NCBI GenBank assembly: GCA_963746325.1
Contig: CAVVBC010000004.1
Span: 1 to 64,000, forward strand
Source: RPQJ01 sp963746325
GTDB taxonomy: Bacteria; Pseudomonadota; Gammaproteobacteria; Steroidobacterales; Steroidobacteraceae
DNA length: 64,000 bases
Reading direction: 5' to 3'
The position numbers and the translations under genes were made by a program. This document shows positions 18,007 through 27,000 of the stretch, piece after piece; the stretch's first letter is position 1; each line of letters starts with the position of its first letter. The notes under the pieces are model-generated. The model had not been told where the DNA came from. It worked only from the letters and a program-made list of their open reading frames with translations, and did not search any database.

Positions 18007-18043
18007 TGCCAAGTGACTGTCGTCGCGTATCAAGCGTCTGCAA
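18007..18043. promoter_or_regulatory. Candidate AraC-type operator, site 3
   Basis: TGCCAAGTGACTGTC at 18007-18021, with a second half-site TATCAAGC at 18028, exactly 21 bases on. It is closely similar to site 1 over about 55 bases. It lies in the 324-bp gap between the LysR gene and the DUF3300 gene (17869-18192), where I see no gene. Confidence 0.45.
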
Positions 18044-18192
18044 TACGCAAGTCATAGCATCCTTTGAACAATGCCTCGCACCCTGCGCCAGCCAGGTGTG
18101 CAACGGCCTGTCCGATCCGCAAGCGAGAGTCGTGGCAGTCGAATACCGATCCGGACGCAGGATCGCTGAGCAATGGGGGAGGGGACGAATAC

Positions 18193-19826
18193 ATGAACAA
18201 CACAGTGATCGGCACCAGGGCGCTGCGCAGTGCGACGCTGGCGACCGTGATTGCAATTCTGGTGGCCATGGCGGGTTGCGGCAGCAAAGAGCCGGCAACC
18301 CCGGCCGCGGCGCCGCCTGTCGCCGCGGACGCTGCACAATCGACGCCGGTTGCAGCACCTGTTGATGCAGCGGCGGCAGCCCAGACGCTCGCACCTACGG
18401 CAACGACGTGGTCCCCCGAGGCAATGGAGGAACTCCTTGCTCCGGTGGCGCTGTACCCCGATGTCGTGCTGGGCCAGGTGCTGGTCGCGTCCACGAATCC
18501 CCAGGAAGTGCTGGATGCCGGCAACTGGCTGCTGCAGAACCAGGCCCTGCAGGGCAATGCGCTCGACGAGGCTGCGAAGCAGGTGGGATTCACGCCGCCG
18601 ATCCGCGGCCTGCTGCAGTCGCCGGAAGTCGTGGACATGCTGTGCTCGCAGATGGGCTGGACCGAGGAACTTGGCCAGGCCTTCGTCAACGACCAGCAGG
18701 GTGTGATGGATGCGGTGCAGAGGCTGCGCGCGCAGGCCAGGGACGTCGGCAACCTGCAGAGTTCGGAGCAGCTGAAGGTCGCGACCGCAACGCAGGATGG
18801 CCACGAGGTCATCACGGTCTCGCCGCCGAGCCCGCAGGTCGTCTACGTGCCGCAGTACGACCCGGTCGCCGTCTACGCGCCACCGCCGGCAACGGTGCCG
18901 CGCCGGCACCGGCCACGCAAGCGGACAAAGGACACAGCACTGGCGCATTGGTGACGACGGGACTGCTGTCATTCGGCGCGGGCATCGTCGTCGCGAACGT
19001 CTTCGATGACGATGACGACGACTATTACAAGAACGGCTACTACAACCCGCGGTACTACGGGCCGCCGATGCCGTACAACCCGCCGTATCCGTATCGGCCG
19101 CACTACGGCAACGGCTACTACCCGAATTCCGGCTACAACCGCCCGCCGAACTACCAGCATTCGTTCAACAACAACACGATCGTCATCAACCAGAACAGCA
19201 ACAACGACTACTGGAATCGTCACGACAACAAGTCCGGCGTGAGCCGCGACACCCGCTCGGCGAAGAGCCCGATCACGGCCGCGAAGCCGAACCGCCCGGA
19301 CCTGAACTCGCTGAACGAAAAGGCCAAGCAGGGTCCGCAGCGGCCGGCGCCGACGCAGGCTGACTGGAAGGGTCAGAGTGGTTACGCGGGCGCCTCGAAG
19401 GATGCGCCGGGCAAAGTCGCCGGCGCGAAGCCTGCAGCGGCGGCCGCGGCAAGCCGCGACCAGCCGAAGGTGCAGGGCTCGTATGCCGGTGGCACGCCGG
19501 CTGCCGGTGCTGCTGCGAAAAAAGTGTCGAGTTCGGCACCAGACAAGAAGCCCGCTGTGAAGACAGCCGTCGAAAGTGCTCCGCGTCCTGCCGCTGCTCC
19601 GGCTGCCAAGGCCAAGGTGGCTGGGGCAACCGATCGCGGCTACTCCAAGCCTGCGGCGACTCCGTCGAGCAAGCCCGCGGCTGCACCTGATCGCGTACGA
19701 CCTACGGCGGTGTCCGGCTCAGGCCGCGGTTCCGCCGACAAGGCTGCAAGCCAGCGCGGCAAGCAGAGCATGCCGAGCGGCGTGCCTGCGAAAGCCAAGA
19801 CGCCTGTCAAGCCGGCGAAGCGCTAG
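18193..19826 (+). CDS. DUF3300 lipoprotein (one frameshift)
   Basis: ATG 18193 follows GGGGGAGGGGACG. The signal peptide ends in a lipobox (VAMAGC). The DUF3300 domain (about residues 75-235) shows the family's WSPEAMEELLAPVALYPD, VLVASTNPQEVLDA and VVYVPQYDPVAVY motifs. Near 18890-18900 the frame shifts: the next frame continues APAPATQADKGHSTG, then a glycine-rich membrane-like stretch, a DDDDDDYY patch, a Tyr/Pro/Asn-rich region and a long Ala/Lys/Pro-rich tail to TAG 19824. The length of 3n+2 fits a one-base loss. It is probably an outer-membrane or periplasmic envelope protein of unknown function. DUF3300 and DUF2950 genes are commonly neighbours, as here (10 bp apart). Confidence 0.85.
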
Positions 19827-19836
19827 GGGAACGACG

Positions 19837-20779
19837 ATGAATGGCACAAAGCTTCAACTCGCGACCCGGGCCGGCATGGCGCTGCTCGCAACCGCAGCGC
19901 TGCTCGTCTCGGGCTGTGCTCGCAAAGACGACCATGCGACGTTCGACTCTGCCGAGGCCTCAGTAGCGGCGCTCGCGCAGGCGCTCGGCAAGGACGACAC
20001 TGTTGCGTTGCAACGGCTGCTCGGGCCCGGCAGCGAAGAACTACTGTCGTCCGGCGACGTCGTGCAGGACAAGAGCGATCGAGCTGCATTTCTCGCGGCG
20101 TTCAACGAGAAGCACAGTCTCGTCGCCGATGGCACCGACGCGTTTACGCTGGTCACCGGCGCCGGGGACTGGCCGTTCCCGGTCCCTGTTGTCAGGAAGG
20201 ATGGACGCTGGCAATTCGACGGCAGCAAGGGCGCCGACGAACTGGTCTATCGTCGCGTGGGAGCCAATGAACTCGGCGCAATCGCGGTCAGTCGTGGCTT
20301 TGTCGCGGCGCAGGTCGACTACGCTGCGGCAGGACGCGATGGCGATGCAGCGGGCATCTACGCCCTGAAGCTGATCAGCGACCGGGGGCAGCACAACGGC
20401 CTGTACTGGCCGACCGCGCAGGACGAGCCTGCAAGTCCGGCCGGGCCGTTCGTTGCCGCAGCGGCCGCCGAAGGCTATCGCAGCGGCGCACGCACGCCTT
20501 ATCACGGGTACTACTACCGCATGCTGTATCGCCAGGGCGACAACGCCAATGGCGGATCGCGTGAGTATTTCAGCGAATGGCCTGCTCACCGAAGGCTTTG
20601 CACTCGTGGCGTGGCCTGCGGACTACCAGGTCAGTGGCGTCATGACGTTCATCGTCAATCAGGACGGTGTCGTCTTCCAGAAAGACCTCGGCGAGACCAC
20701 TGCAGTCACGGCCGAATCGATGGTGTCGTTTGATCCCGACACATCGTGGGTTGCAGTGACAGACCCGTCCGGCACCTGA
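19837..20779 (+). CDS. DUF2950 lipoprotein (one frameshift)
   Basis: ATG 19837 follows AGGGGAACGACG. The lipoprotein signal ends LLVSGC. The DUF2950 domain fills the rest: FDSAEASVAALAQALGKDD, then PYHGYYYRMLYRQG, then, after a frameshift near 20570, GLLTEGFALVAWPADYQVSG and VNQDGVVFQKDLG, to TGA 20777-20779. Removing a single G (AGCGAATGGC to AGCAATGGC) rejoins the frames, and the total of 943 nt is 3n+1. The function of DUF2950 is unknown; it occurs with DUF3300 in envelope-related gene pairs. Confidence 0.85.
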
Positions 20780-20892
20780 TGAACCCCCCACCGCGGAGCC
20801 AGGCCTGGATCACTCAGCTTCGGTTGAGCCCTGGCCTGGTTCCGCGGTTCTTGTCTCGACCCCGGTATCTGATCAAGAAAAACCCGGCGCCC

Positions 20893-21756
20893 ATGATCTG
20901 TTCTTTCTGCAATCCCACCCCCCGCAGGAGGTTCAGGTCGTGGTGCGCCGTGGTCCTCGTGAGCATAGCGAGCCTGGCGCCTGCGCTCCCTGCGCATGCG
21001 GGCGAGCCGTTCCCGCCGCTGGCGTCTGCCGACGCTCCCGTCGCGACAGGCGGTCAATCGCTCGAGCAGGCGGCGAGTGATCCGACGGCGTCACTGATGG
21101 CGGTCCAGGTTCAGAACATCTATGCCGGCAGCTACAACGTCCTGAACGACGAAAGCAGCAACACCATCCTGTTGCGCGCCGCAGTGCCATTCGCGGTGGG
21201 AGATCTTCAGAACATTGCCCGTGTCACTGTTCCCATCGTGACCGACAGCCCGTCCGGCCAGTCCGGCCTGGGCGACCTGGTGCTGTTCGATCTCGTGAAG
21301 TTCGAGAAGTCATGGGGCCGGTGGGGCATCGGGCCCGTGCTTCTCATGCCGACCGCGACCGACGATGCACTCGGTGCCGGGAAATGGGCGGCCGGCCCGG
21401 CACTCGGCTTCGTCGCGCGCAGCCACAGGTTGATGTGGGGTGCCTTCAACCAGAACCTGTTCTCGTTCGCCGGCGACGGTAAGCGCCAGGATGTCGATGT
21501 CAGCATCGTGCAGCCGATCGTCAACTACTCGCTGCCGGATAAGTGGTCCATCGGTACGTCTGAGATGAACATTACCTACGACTGGAACGAGGACGACTGG
21601 ACCGCGTTGCCGCTCGGCGTGAGGCTCGCAAAGCTGGTGAAGATCGGGAAGTTGCCGGTGCAGTTCTCGGGCGCCTACGAATACAACTTTGCCGACGCGT
21701 ACGTCGGTCCAAAGTGGACGATGAATCTCACCGTCAAGTTCCTGTTTCCGATCTAA
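20893..21756 (+). CDS. Outer-membrane beta-barrel protein ('neuromedin U'-like annotation family)
   Basis: 287 aa from ATG 20893, giving a signal peptide with a basic start (TPRRRFRSW), a hydrophobic core and AHA cleavage near residue 36. An AGGAGG at 20931-20936 lies inside the signal-coding part, so a start further in cannot be excluded. The mature part is rich in alternating barrel strands (VQVQNIYAGSYNVLND, then FVARSHRLMWGAFNQNLFSF) and ends in phenylalanine-rich LTVKFLFPI, a typical outer-membrane C-terminus. It resembles barrel proteins carried along as 'neuromedin U' in many proteobacteria, relatives of the MetA/SphA channels. It overlaps nothing and completes a DUF3300-DUF2950-barrel set. 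Confidence 0.75.
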   Translation: MICSFCNPTPRRRFRSWCAVVLVSIASLAPALPAHAGEPFPPLASADAPVATGGQSLEQAASDPTASLMAVQVQNIYAGSYNVLNDESSNTILLRAAVPFAVGDLQNIARVTVPIVTDSPSGQSGLGDLVLFDLVKFEKSWGRWGIGPVLLMPTATDDALGAGKWAAGPALGFVARSHRLMWGAFNQNLFSFAGDGKRQDVDVSIVQPIVNYSLPDKWSIGTSEMNITYDWNEDDWTALPLGVRLAKLVKIGKLPVQFSGAYEYNFADAYVGPKWTMNLTVKFLFPI

Positions 21757-21766
21757 TCAGGGGTAG

Positions 21767-21793
21767 GCCACGAAACGGCCGGACTGTCGTGGC
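21767..21793 (+). terminator. Weak stem-loop after the barrel gene
   Basis: GCCACGA (21767-21773) pairs with TCGTGGC (21787-21793) across a 13-base loop, 10 bases past the stop. There is no U-tract. Apart from this and the transposase remnant below, I see no gene in 21757-22187. Confidence 0.3.
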
Positions 21794-21904
21794 GACGCCT
21801 GCACTCGCGCCTAGGCGTTCGTCGTAGAACATCTTGACTAGCCTCGATTCCGAGCCGCTGGGCCACCGCGTGTAACGGTGTATTCCAATCACATGGTTTA
21901 CATC

Positions 21905-22105
21905 TCATTCCGGACACATGGTCGACACTGTGTCCGGGGCGAACGGGTTCTCGGTGCCCTCCACCCGACACGTTTCGTCGTCGAAGAAGCCCCAATCGTA
22001 GTGCATGAAGCCGACCAGCCAGACCTGGTCGTCGGTCTGCTTGCCGCCGACCGTCTGCCTGACTAAAGCCTTGTGCATATTGATCTTGCGGCTGGCGAGG
22101 CACCT
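21905..22105 (-). mobile_element. C-terminal remnant of an IS transposase (integrase-core, IS481-like) with adjoining end sequence
   Basis: Read right to left, one frame gives RKINMHKALVRQTVG, then DDQVWLVGFMHYDWGFFDDE, then TCRVEGTENPFAPDT, and a stop at 21905. This is the characteristic tail of a DDE integrase-core transposase. The stop is directly followed (leftwards) by GAGATGTAAACCATGTG, resembling the TGTAAACC-type ends of these elements. The rest of the transposase is absent. It marks an old insertion between the barrel gene and the TPR gene. Exact IS family is uncertain. Confidence 0.6.
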
Positions 22106-22187
22106 TGAAGCTGCCTTGCTGCCAGCCTCACTGCGGACTGGGCGGGCTTCAGCCCACGCAGCCGGTTCGGGTCTCTCGATGTTGCAC

Positions 22188-24563
22188 TTACGTCGCTACA
22201 TCTCGATGACCGCGCGCGTGGATCGTCGACAGCGCGTTTTCAAGGTCACGACAGAAGTGGCTGCCATCGAACAGCGTCGAAGTTGTCCGGGCCATGGCTA
22301 CCCGCCTGCGGATGGCGGCCAGTTCGGCCGGACTCCGTGCAAGTTGTAGTGCGCGCGATTCGTACTCCGCGAGCGAGGACGTCACGAGCTCGTCCAGCCC
22401 CGTCGTGCGCAGCAGGCTTGTCGCCACGCGTCCGGCGAACGTGCGGCCGGTGCAGGTCAGCAGGGGCAGTCCTGCCCACAGCGCATCGCTTGCCGTGGTG
22501 TGGGCACCGTAGGGCAGGGTGTCCAGAAACAAGTCCGCCAACCGGTGTCGCGCCAGGTGTTGCGGCAGGGGCAGCTTCGGCGCGAAGTGAAGTCGCTCGG
22601 GACCCACGCCGCGCGCCGCCGCTTCGCGGCGAAGGTTCTCCTGCACTCCCGCATGGCTGTCCAGCAGCCACAGGACACTGCCGGGGACCTGCAGCAGCAG
22701 TCGCATCCAGATATCGAAGAACGGTGGCGACAGCTTGTAGCTGTTGTTGAAGCAGCAGAAAACGAATCCCTGTTCCGGCAGCCCGGCTGCGGCGCGGGAC
22801 GCGGGCTCCGGCGCAATCGGCCGCCGCGAGTCGTTCGGCTGGTAGCAGTCGAGCCACAGCGGCTTCTCGGCATAGTGCGCTGCATCTGCGGGCGGCACCA
22901 CATGCTGATCAACGATCTGGTAGTCGATGTAGTCCGCCCCGAGGGTACCCGGATAACCGAGGAAGCTGACCTGCAGCGGGGCCGGACGACATGCGAGGAT
23001 TCCGGGACGTCCGTTCGTCGTGTAACCCTTGAGGTCGATGGCGATGTCGATTTCCAGATCCCGCAGCCGCTGCGCAATCTCGCGGTCAGTCAATGTCCGG
23101 ACTTCCATGAAGTGCTCGCATCCAGCGACCAACCGAGCACGCATGGGATCCCGGCGTTCCGGGCCATAGGAAACCGCGAAGACCTCGAATCGATCCCGAT
23201 CATGCGATTCGAGCAGTTCGGCCATGAGGTAGGCGGTTGCATGCTCATGCAGGTCGGCCGAGAGGTACGCGATCCGCGGCCGGTCGTGCTCGTAGCGCTC
23301 ACCATTCCAGAGCGGCGCGAGGGAGGCAGGGCAAGCGTGCCGGGCATAGCGACGAGTGGCTGCGTGCTGAATTTCCGGCGAGTCCGCCAGCATCAGGAGC
23401 GTCCAGGGGTCATCGACCAGCGCACCCGCCCGCATCGCGGCCTCGAGGTGATCCGCATGCACGCGCAGGTCGTGCCAGTCGCAACTCTGCAGGCGGGCAT
23501 GGAGCAGGCCGGACCGCGACGCGTGGTCTGCATCGGAATCGATCTCCAGCACTCGCGCGAAGTCAGCGGCCGCCTCCTCGTACCGCCGTCTGAGTGCCAG
23601 CACCCGCGCGCGGTTACGCAGCGTGGCCACGTGCTGCGGATGGAGGGCCAGGCAGTGGTCGAAGCAGGCCAGCGCCTCGTCCACCCGGTCCAGCTCCATG
23701 AGGGCTGCACCCCGATTGTCGAGCGCGTTGCAGTGACGGGGGTCGACGCGCAGCGCATGCTCGAAACTGGCGAGCGCCCGTTCCGCAAGCTGCAATCGCA
23801 GCAGAGCTGCGCCGTGATTGTTGAGGATGTCGGCATTGGCGGGTGCGCGCGCGAGTGCAGCCTCCTGACAACTGAGCGCCTCATCGAGACGACCAAGCCT
23901 GACGAGGACATTGCCGCGATTGGTCAGGGCCAGCGCGTGGCCGGGCTGTCGTGCGATCGCCTCGTCGTAGCTCGCCAGGGCCTCGTCGTCGCGGCCGAGC
24001 AACTGCAGCACGGTCCCCTGGTTGAACCAGGCCTGCGCAAACCCGGGGTCGCAACGCAGCGCCTCCCGATAGCTGGCCAAGGCTTCCTCGTGGCGGCCGA
24101 GGTCGACGAGGACCGATGCCTTGATGTCGTGGGCCTCGGGCATCGCGGCTGCCAACTGCAACAGCGAGTCGCAGCCTGCAAGTGCTGCCGAGGGTCGCTT
24201 GAGCGCGCGCAGTACGATCACCTGGTTCAGCTGCGCGTCGACGAAGCGTGGATCCAGTGCCAGCGCCGCCCTGTAGCATTGCAAGGCTTCCTCGGGTCTG
24301 CCGAGCTGCAGCTTGGCGTTGCCAAGGTTGAGATGGATTGCGGATTGCTCCGGGGCCCGTTCCAGCGAACGGCTGAGCAGGGGCATGGCGTCAGCAGGGC
24401 GGCCCTGCTGCAGGGTGAGCACCCCCAGCAGGAACAGGCCGCCCGGATGATCAGGGACCTGTGCCAACGCGCGTCGATACTCGCTCTCGGCGCCCGCAAG
24501 CTCGCCGCGCCTGTGCAGTTCGGCGCCGCGCTCCAGCCAGGCCGCGACCTGTCGCGCGTTCAT
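22188..24563 (-). CDS. TPR / O-GlcNAc-transferase-like (SPINDLY-type) glycosyltransferase
   Basis: 791 aa. The N-terminal half (about 5-345) is a run of about ten tetratricopeptide repeats (for example AESEYRRALAQVPDHPGGLF and EEALQCYRAALALDPRFVDA). The C-terminal half is the Glyco_transf_41 catalytic region: RIAYLSADLHEHATAYLMAE, then DIAIDLKGYTTNGRPGI, then FLGYPGTLGADYIDYQI, ending with YGAHTTASDALWAGLPLLTC. Eukaryotic relatives transfer GlcNAc or fucose to Ser/Thr; the targets of bacterial members are largely unknown. Cytosolic. It is a single gene with no obvious operon partner. The 268 bases upstream (24564-24831) hold only a doubtful short minus-strand ORF. Confidence 0.85.
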   Translation of the reverse strand: MNARQVAAWLERGAELHRRGELAGAESEYRRALAQVPDHPGGLFLLGVLTLQQGRPADAMPLLSRSLERAPEQSAIHLNLGNAKLQLGRPEEALQCYRAALALDPRFVDAQLNQVIVLRALKRPSAALAGCDSLLQLAAAMPEAHDIKASVLVDLGRHEEALASYREALRCDPGFAQAWFNQGTVLQLLGRDDEALASYDEAIARQPGHALALTNRGNVLVRLGRLDEALSCQEAALARAPANADILNNHGAALLRLQLAERALASFEHALRVDPRHCNALDNRGAALMELDRVDEALACFDHCLALHPQHVATLRNRARVLALRRRYEEAAADFARVLEIDSDADHASRSGLLHARLQSCDWHDLRVHADHLEAAMRAGALVDDPWTLLMLADSPEIQHAATRRYARHACPASLAPLWNGERYEHDRPRIAYLSADLHEHATAYLMAELLESHDRDRFEVFAVSYGPERRDPMRARLVAGCEHFMEVRTLTDREIAQRLRDLEIDIAIDLKGYTTNGRPGILACRPAPLQVSFLGYPGTLGADYIDYQIVDQHVVPPADAAHYAEKPLWLDCYQPNDSRRPIAPEPASRAAAGLPEQGFVFCCFNNSYKLSPPFFDIWMRLLLQVPGSVLWLLDSHAGVQENLRREAAARGVGPERLHFAPKLPLPQHLARHRLADLFLDTLPYGAHTTASDALWAGLPLLTCTGRTFAGRVATSLLRTTGLDELVTSSLAEYESRALQLARSPAELAAIRRRVAMARTTSTLFDGSHFCRDLENALSTIHARGHRDVAT

Positions 24564-24831
24564 TGCGGGCCGATCATGTGCAGTCGCACCGGCCAGCGCA
24601 ATTCATGAGATCTTCTGGCATCGGCACGGCGCTCGCCGGCAGCCGCAAGAGATGCGTGTGGCACGTCCGGGTGATTGGCATCGATCGGGGTTCCACGCAC
24701 ACATCGCGGAGCGTACCGTCGCGCAGTGACACTTGCGTGAACGCATATCCGTGGTGAAATCGGGCGCTGCGGCTCAACGCCAATGCGGTTCGAGAGCACG
24801 CTGGGCTAGGGTGATGTTCCCGGCCCGCCGT

Positions 24832-26082
24832 TCAGTCGATCTCCCGGCGGCCTGAACCGAAGGCCAGGTAGAAGGCTGCGCCGAACAGCGACACCGCTGC
24901 GGTAAGCACGAACGGCGCGCCGAACGTCCCCGTGCGATCGACGAGCCAGCCCGTGACGTAGATGCCCACGATGCCCGGCAGCGTGGCGAACGTGTTGCTG
25001 ATGCCCCAGATGACGTCCGCATACTTCGGCGCGATGTCGAAGCAGTTGGGGGCGAAACCCGACATTGCGCACGCAGAGGTAGCCGTTGCGCCGCACATGA
25101 TCAGGACCGCCGCCAGCGGCGTCGTCGCCTGGGTCAGCAGCAGCAGGAAGATCGCGCAGCCGACGAGCGCAATGGTCTGCAGCAGCTTGCGGACGAAGCC
25201 AGCGCTGCGCCCGTCCCGCAGCATCCGATCTGCCCAGGCGCCGGCCAGGTTCGCCGCAATGAAGTTGACCAGCCACGGTGCGGCGGAAAGCACGCCAGCA
25301 CTGGCGAGCGATACGCCGAACGTGCTCTTGAAGTAGGTCGGCATCCACGCGAGCAGCACGTACAGGCCCCAGTTGCTCGCGAAGTGGCCGACGATGATCG
25401 CCCACACGGCCGGCAGGCGCAGCAATCGGCCCCACGGTATGGCCCGGTGCGCGGTTTGCGGCGACGCGAGCGATGAACTCGCAGGTTCGTCGTCACGGGC
25501 AAGAAAATGCCATGCCGCATACCAGATGAGTCCGACGGCGCCGAACAGGTAGAAGGGCAGTTCCCAGCCGTATTCACGCACCAGCCAGCCTGTGGCGGGC
25601 AAGGCGAACACGGTTCCCAGCGAGATCGCGCTGATGATCAGCGCGGTGGCGCGCGATCGGTGCTCGGGTGGCACCCAGCGCGAGATCATGTTCATCGACG
25701 CGGGAAACACCGCCGCTTCGCCCAGCCCGAGCGCGATGCGTGCCGCGATCAGCGCGCCCAGCGACATCATTGCGGCGGGCGGGGTGAGCGCCGTCCACGC
25801 GGACCACCAGAGCACCGCGACGCCGAGCACCAGCCAGCCCCCATAGCGGTTCGCGAGGGCGCCGGTCGCTGCCATCAGCAGCAGGTAGCCGACGAAGAAC
25901 GAGGAGAGGACGATTCCCTTCTGCGTCTCGGTCCAGCCGAGATCGTCCTTCATCGCGATGGCCGCCACCGAGATGTTCGTGCGATCGATGTAGGAGATGA
26001 AAACAGCTGCGAAGAGCAGCAGCACGATGGTGTAATACCGCGGCCACGACCGGCCGCGCGCCTCGCCCTGAGCAGTTGTCAT
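24832..26082 (-). CDS. MFS transporter, anion:cation symporter (ACS) type
   Basis: 416 aa. ATG at 26082 follows GGGGGAGG; longer in-frame starts lack a ribosome site. Twelve membrane helices are expected. The first carries the ACS signature (VFISYIDRTNISVAAIAMKD), followed by YLLLMAATGALANRYGGW and GLGEAAVFPASMNMISRWVP. ACS carriers take up organic acids such as hexuronates, phthalate or sialate with protons. The substrate here cannot be told. It runs towards the TPR gene and divergent from the membrane-thioredoxin gene (104-bp gap). Confidence 0.85.
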   Translation of the reverse strand: MTTAQGEARGRSWPRYYTIVLLLFAAVFISYIDRTNISVAAIAMKDDLGWTETQKGIVLSSFFVGYLLLMAATGALANRYGGWLVLGVAVLWWSAWTALTPPAAMMSLGALIAARIALGLGEAAVFPASMNMISRWVPPEHRSRATALIISAISLGTVFALPATGWLVREYGWELPFYLFGAVGLIWYAAWHFLARDDEPASSSLASPQTAHRAIPWGRLLRLPAVWAIIVGHFASNWGLYVLLAWMPTYFKSTFGVSLASAGVLSAAPWLVNFIAANLAGAWADRMLRDGRSAGFVRKLLQTIALVGCAIFLLLLTQATTPLAAVLIMCGATATSACAMSGFAPNCFDIAPKYADVIWGISNTFATLPGIVGIYVTGWLVDRTGTFGAPFVLTAAVSLFGAAFYLAFGSGRREID

Positions 26083-26186
26083 CAGCGCCTCCCCCGATGC
26101 GTTGCTCAAGATGCTACACGAGTGCCGGGCGCCGGCCGCAAGTTCACCGGGTGAGCGGGTCGGCAATGAGGGGTCGAACGGTAGTC

Positions 26187-26999
26187 ATGAACCAGGCACT
26201 GCAGATTGGTCCACTGTCGCTGCCGTACTCGGTGCTGCTGGCCCTGGCCGCGATCGTTCTTGGCGGATTCGTTGCCAACCGGCTGGCTCGCACCGCGGAC
26301 ATCGATATCGAGCCTACCCTTACGTACATGCTGCTGGCCGGCCTGGCCGCTGCCCGGCTCGCCTTCGTCCTGCGATGGCGGGAGCAGTACTTCGATCAAC
26401 CGCTGAGCATCCTGAACATACGCGATGGGGGTTGGGAGCCCGCCGCGGGCGTGGTCGTCGCCTTGCTGTTCGGACTGCATCGCGCGCGCCGCCAGGCGGG
26501 CCTGCGCAAGCCCGTGTTCGCTGCAGCACTGACGACCGGCGCCGTGCTGCTGTTCGGCGCGATCGCGACGTTCATGATGTCGCCCCCGGCGGTCGCGCTG
26601 CCGCCGCTGCCCCTGAGTTCGCTCGACGGCAGGCCGGTGACGCTTGCCGACTTCGCCGGCAAACCTGTCGTAGTCAATCTATGGGCCACGTGGTGCCCGC
26701 CTTGTCGACGCGAGATGCCCGCCTTGCAGCAGGCCCAGGCCGCCCATCCGGACGTGAACTTCGTCTTCGTCAACCAGGGGGAAGAGGCGGGCGTCATCGC
26801 CGCGTTCCTCGCAAGCGAAGAACTGGCGCTGGCCAACGTACTGGTCGATCTGCCGAGCAGCGTTGGCGCAGCGCTGGGTCAGGGTGGGCTGCCGACCACG
26901 CTGTTCTTCGATGCCGGTGGACGCCTTGCCGGCATTCGCGTCGGCGAACTGTCACAGGCGACGCTCAATCAGCGCCTGGCGCAACTGTCAGGGAACTAG
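26187..26999 (+). CDS. Membrane domain (Lgt-like) fused to a TlpA/DsbE thioredoxin domain
   Basis: 270 aa from ATG 26187. Residues 1-135 hold four predicted membrane helices and resemble the N-terminus of prolipoprotein diacylglyceryl transferase (GPLSLPYSVLLALAAIVLGG, then GLAAARLAFVLRWREQYFD). From about 140 there is a TlpA-like thioredoxin domain with the active site WCPPC at 169-173 and the cis-proline loop GGLPTTLFFD. The thioredoxin part should face the periplasm and reduce or exchange disulfides. The membrane part lacks enough of Lgt to be a transferase and probably acts as an anchor or electron relay. Fusions of this kind exist in other proteobacteria. Confidence 0.8.
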   Translation: MNQALQIGPLSLPYSVLLALAAIVLGGFVANRLARTADIDIEPTLTYMLLAGLAAARLAFVLRWREQYFDQPLSILNIRDGGWEPAAGVVVALLFGLHRARRQAGLRKPVFAAALTTGAVLLFGAIATFMMSPPAVALPPLPLSSLDGRPVTLADFAGKPVVVNLWATWCPPCRREMPALQQAQAAHPDVNFVFVNQGEEAGVIAAFLASEELALANVLVDLPSSVGAALGQGGLPTTLFFDAGGRLAGIRVGELSQATLNQRLAQLSGN

Positions 27000-27000
27000 G

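Noticed and set aside
24574..24783. Possible 69-aa minus-strand protein upstream of the TPR gene
   Set aside because: TTG start without a ribosome site and no recognisable motif; kept out for lack of support.
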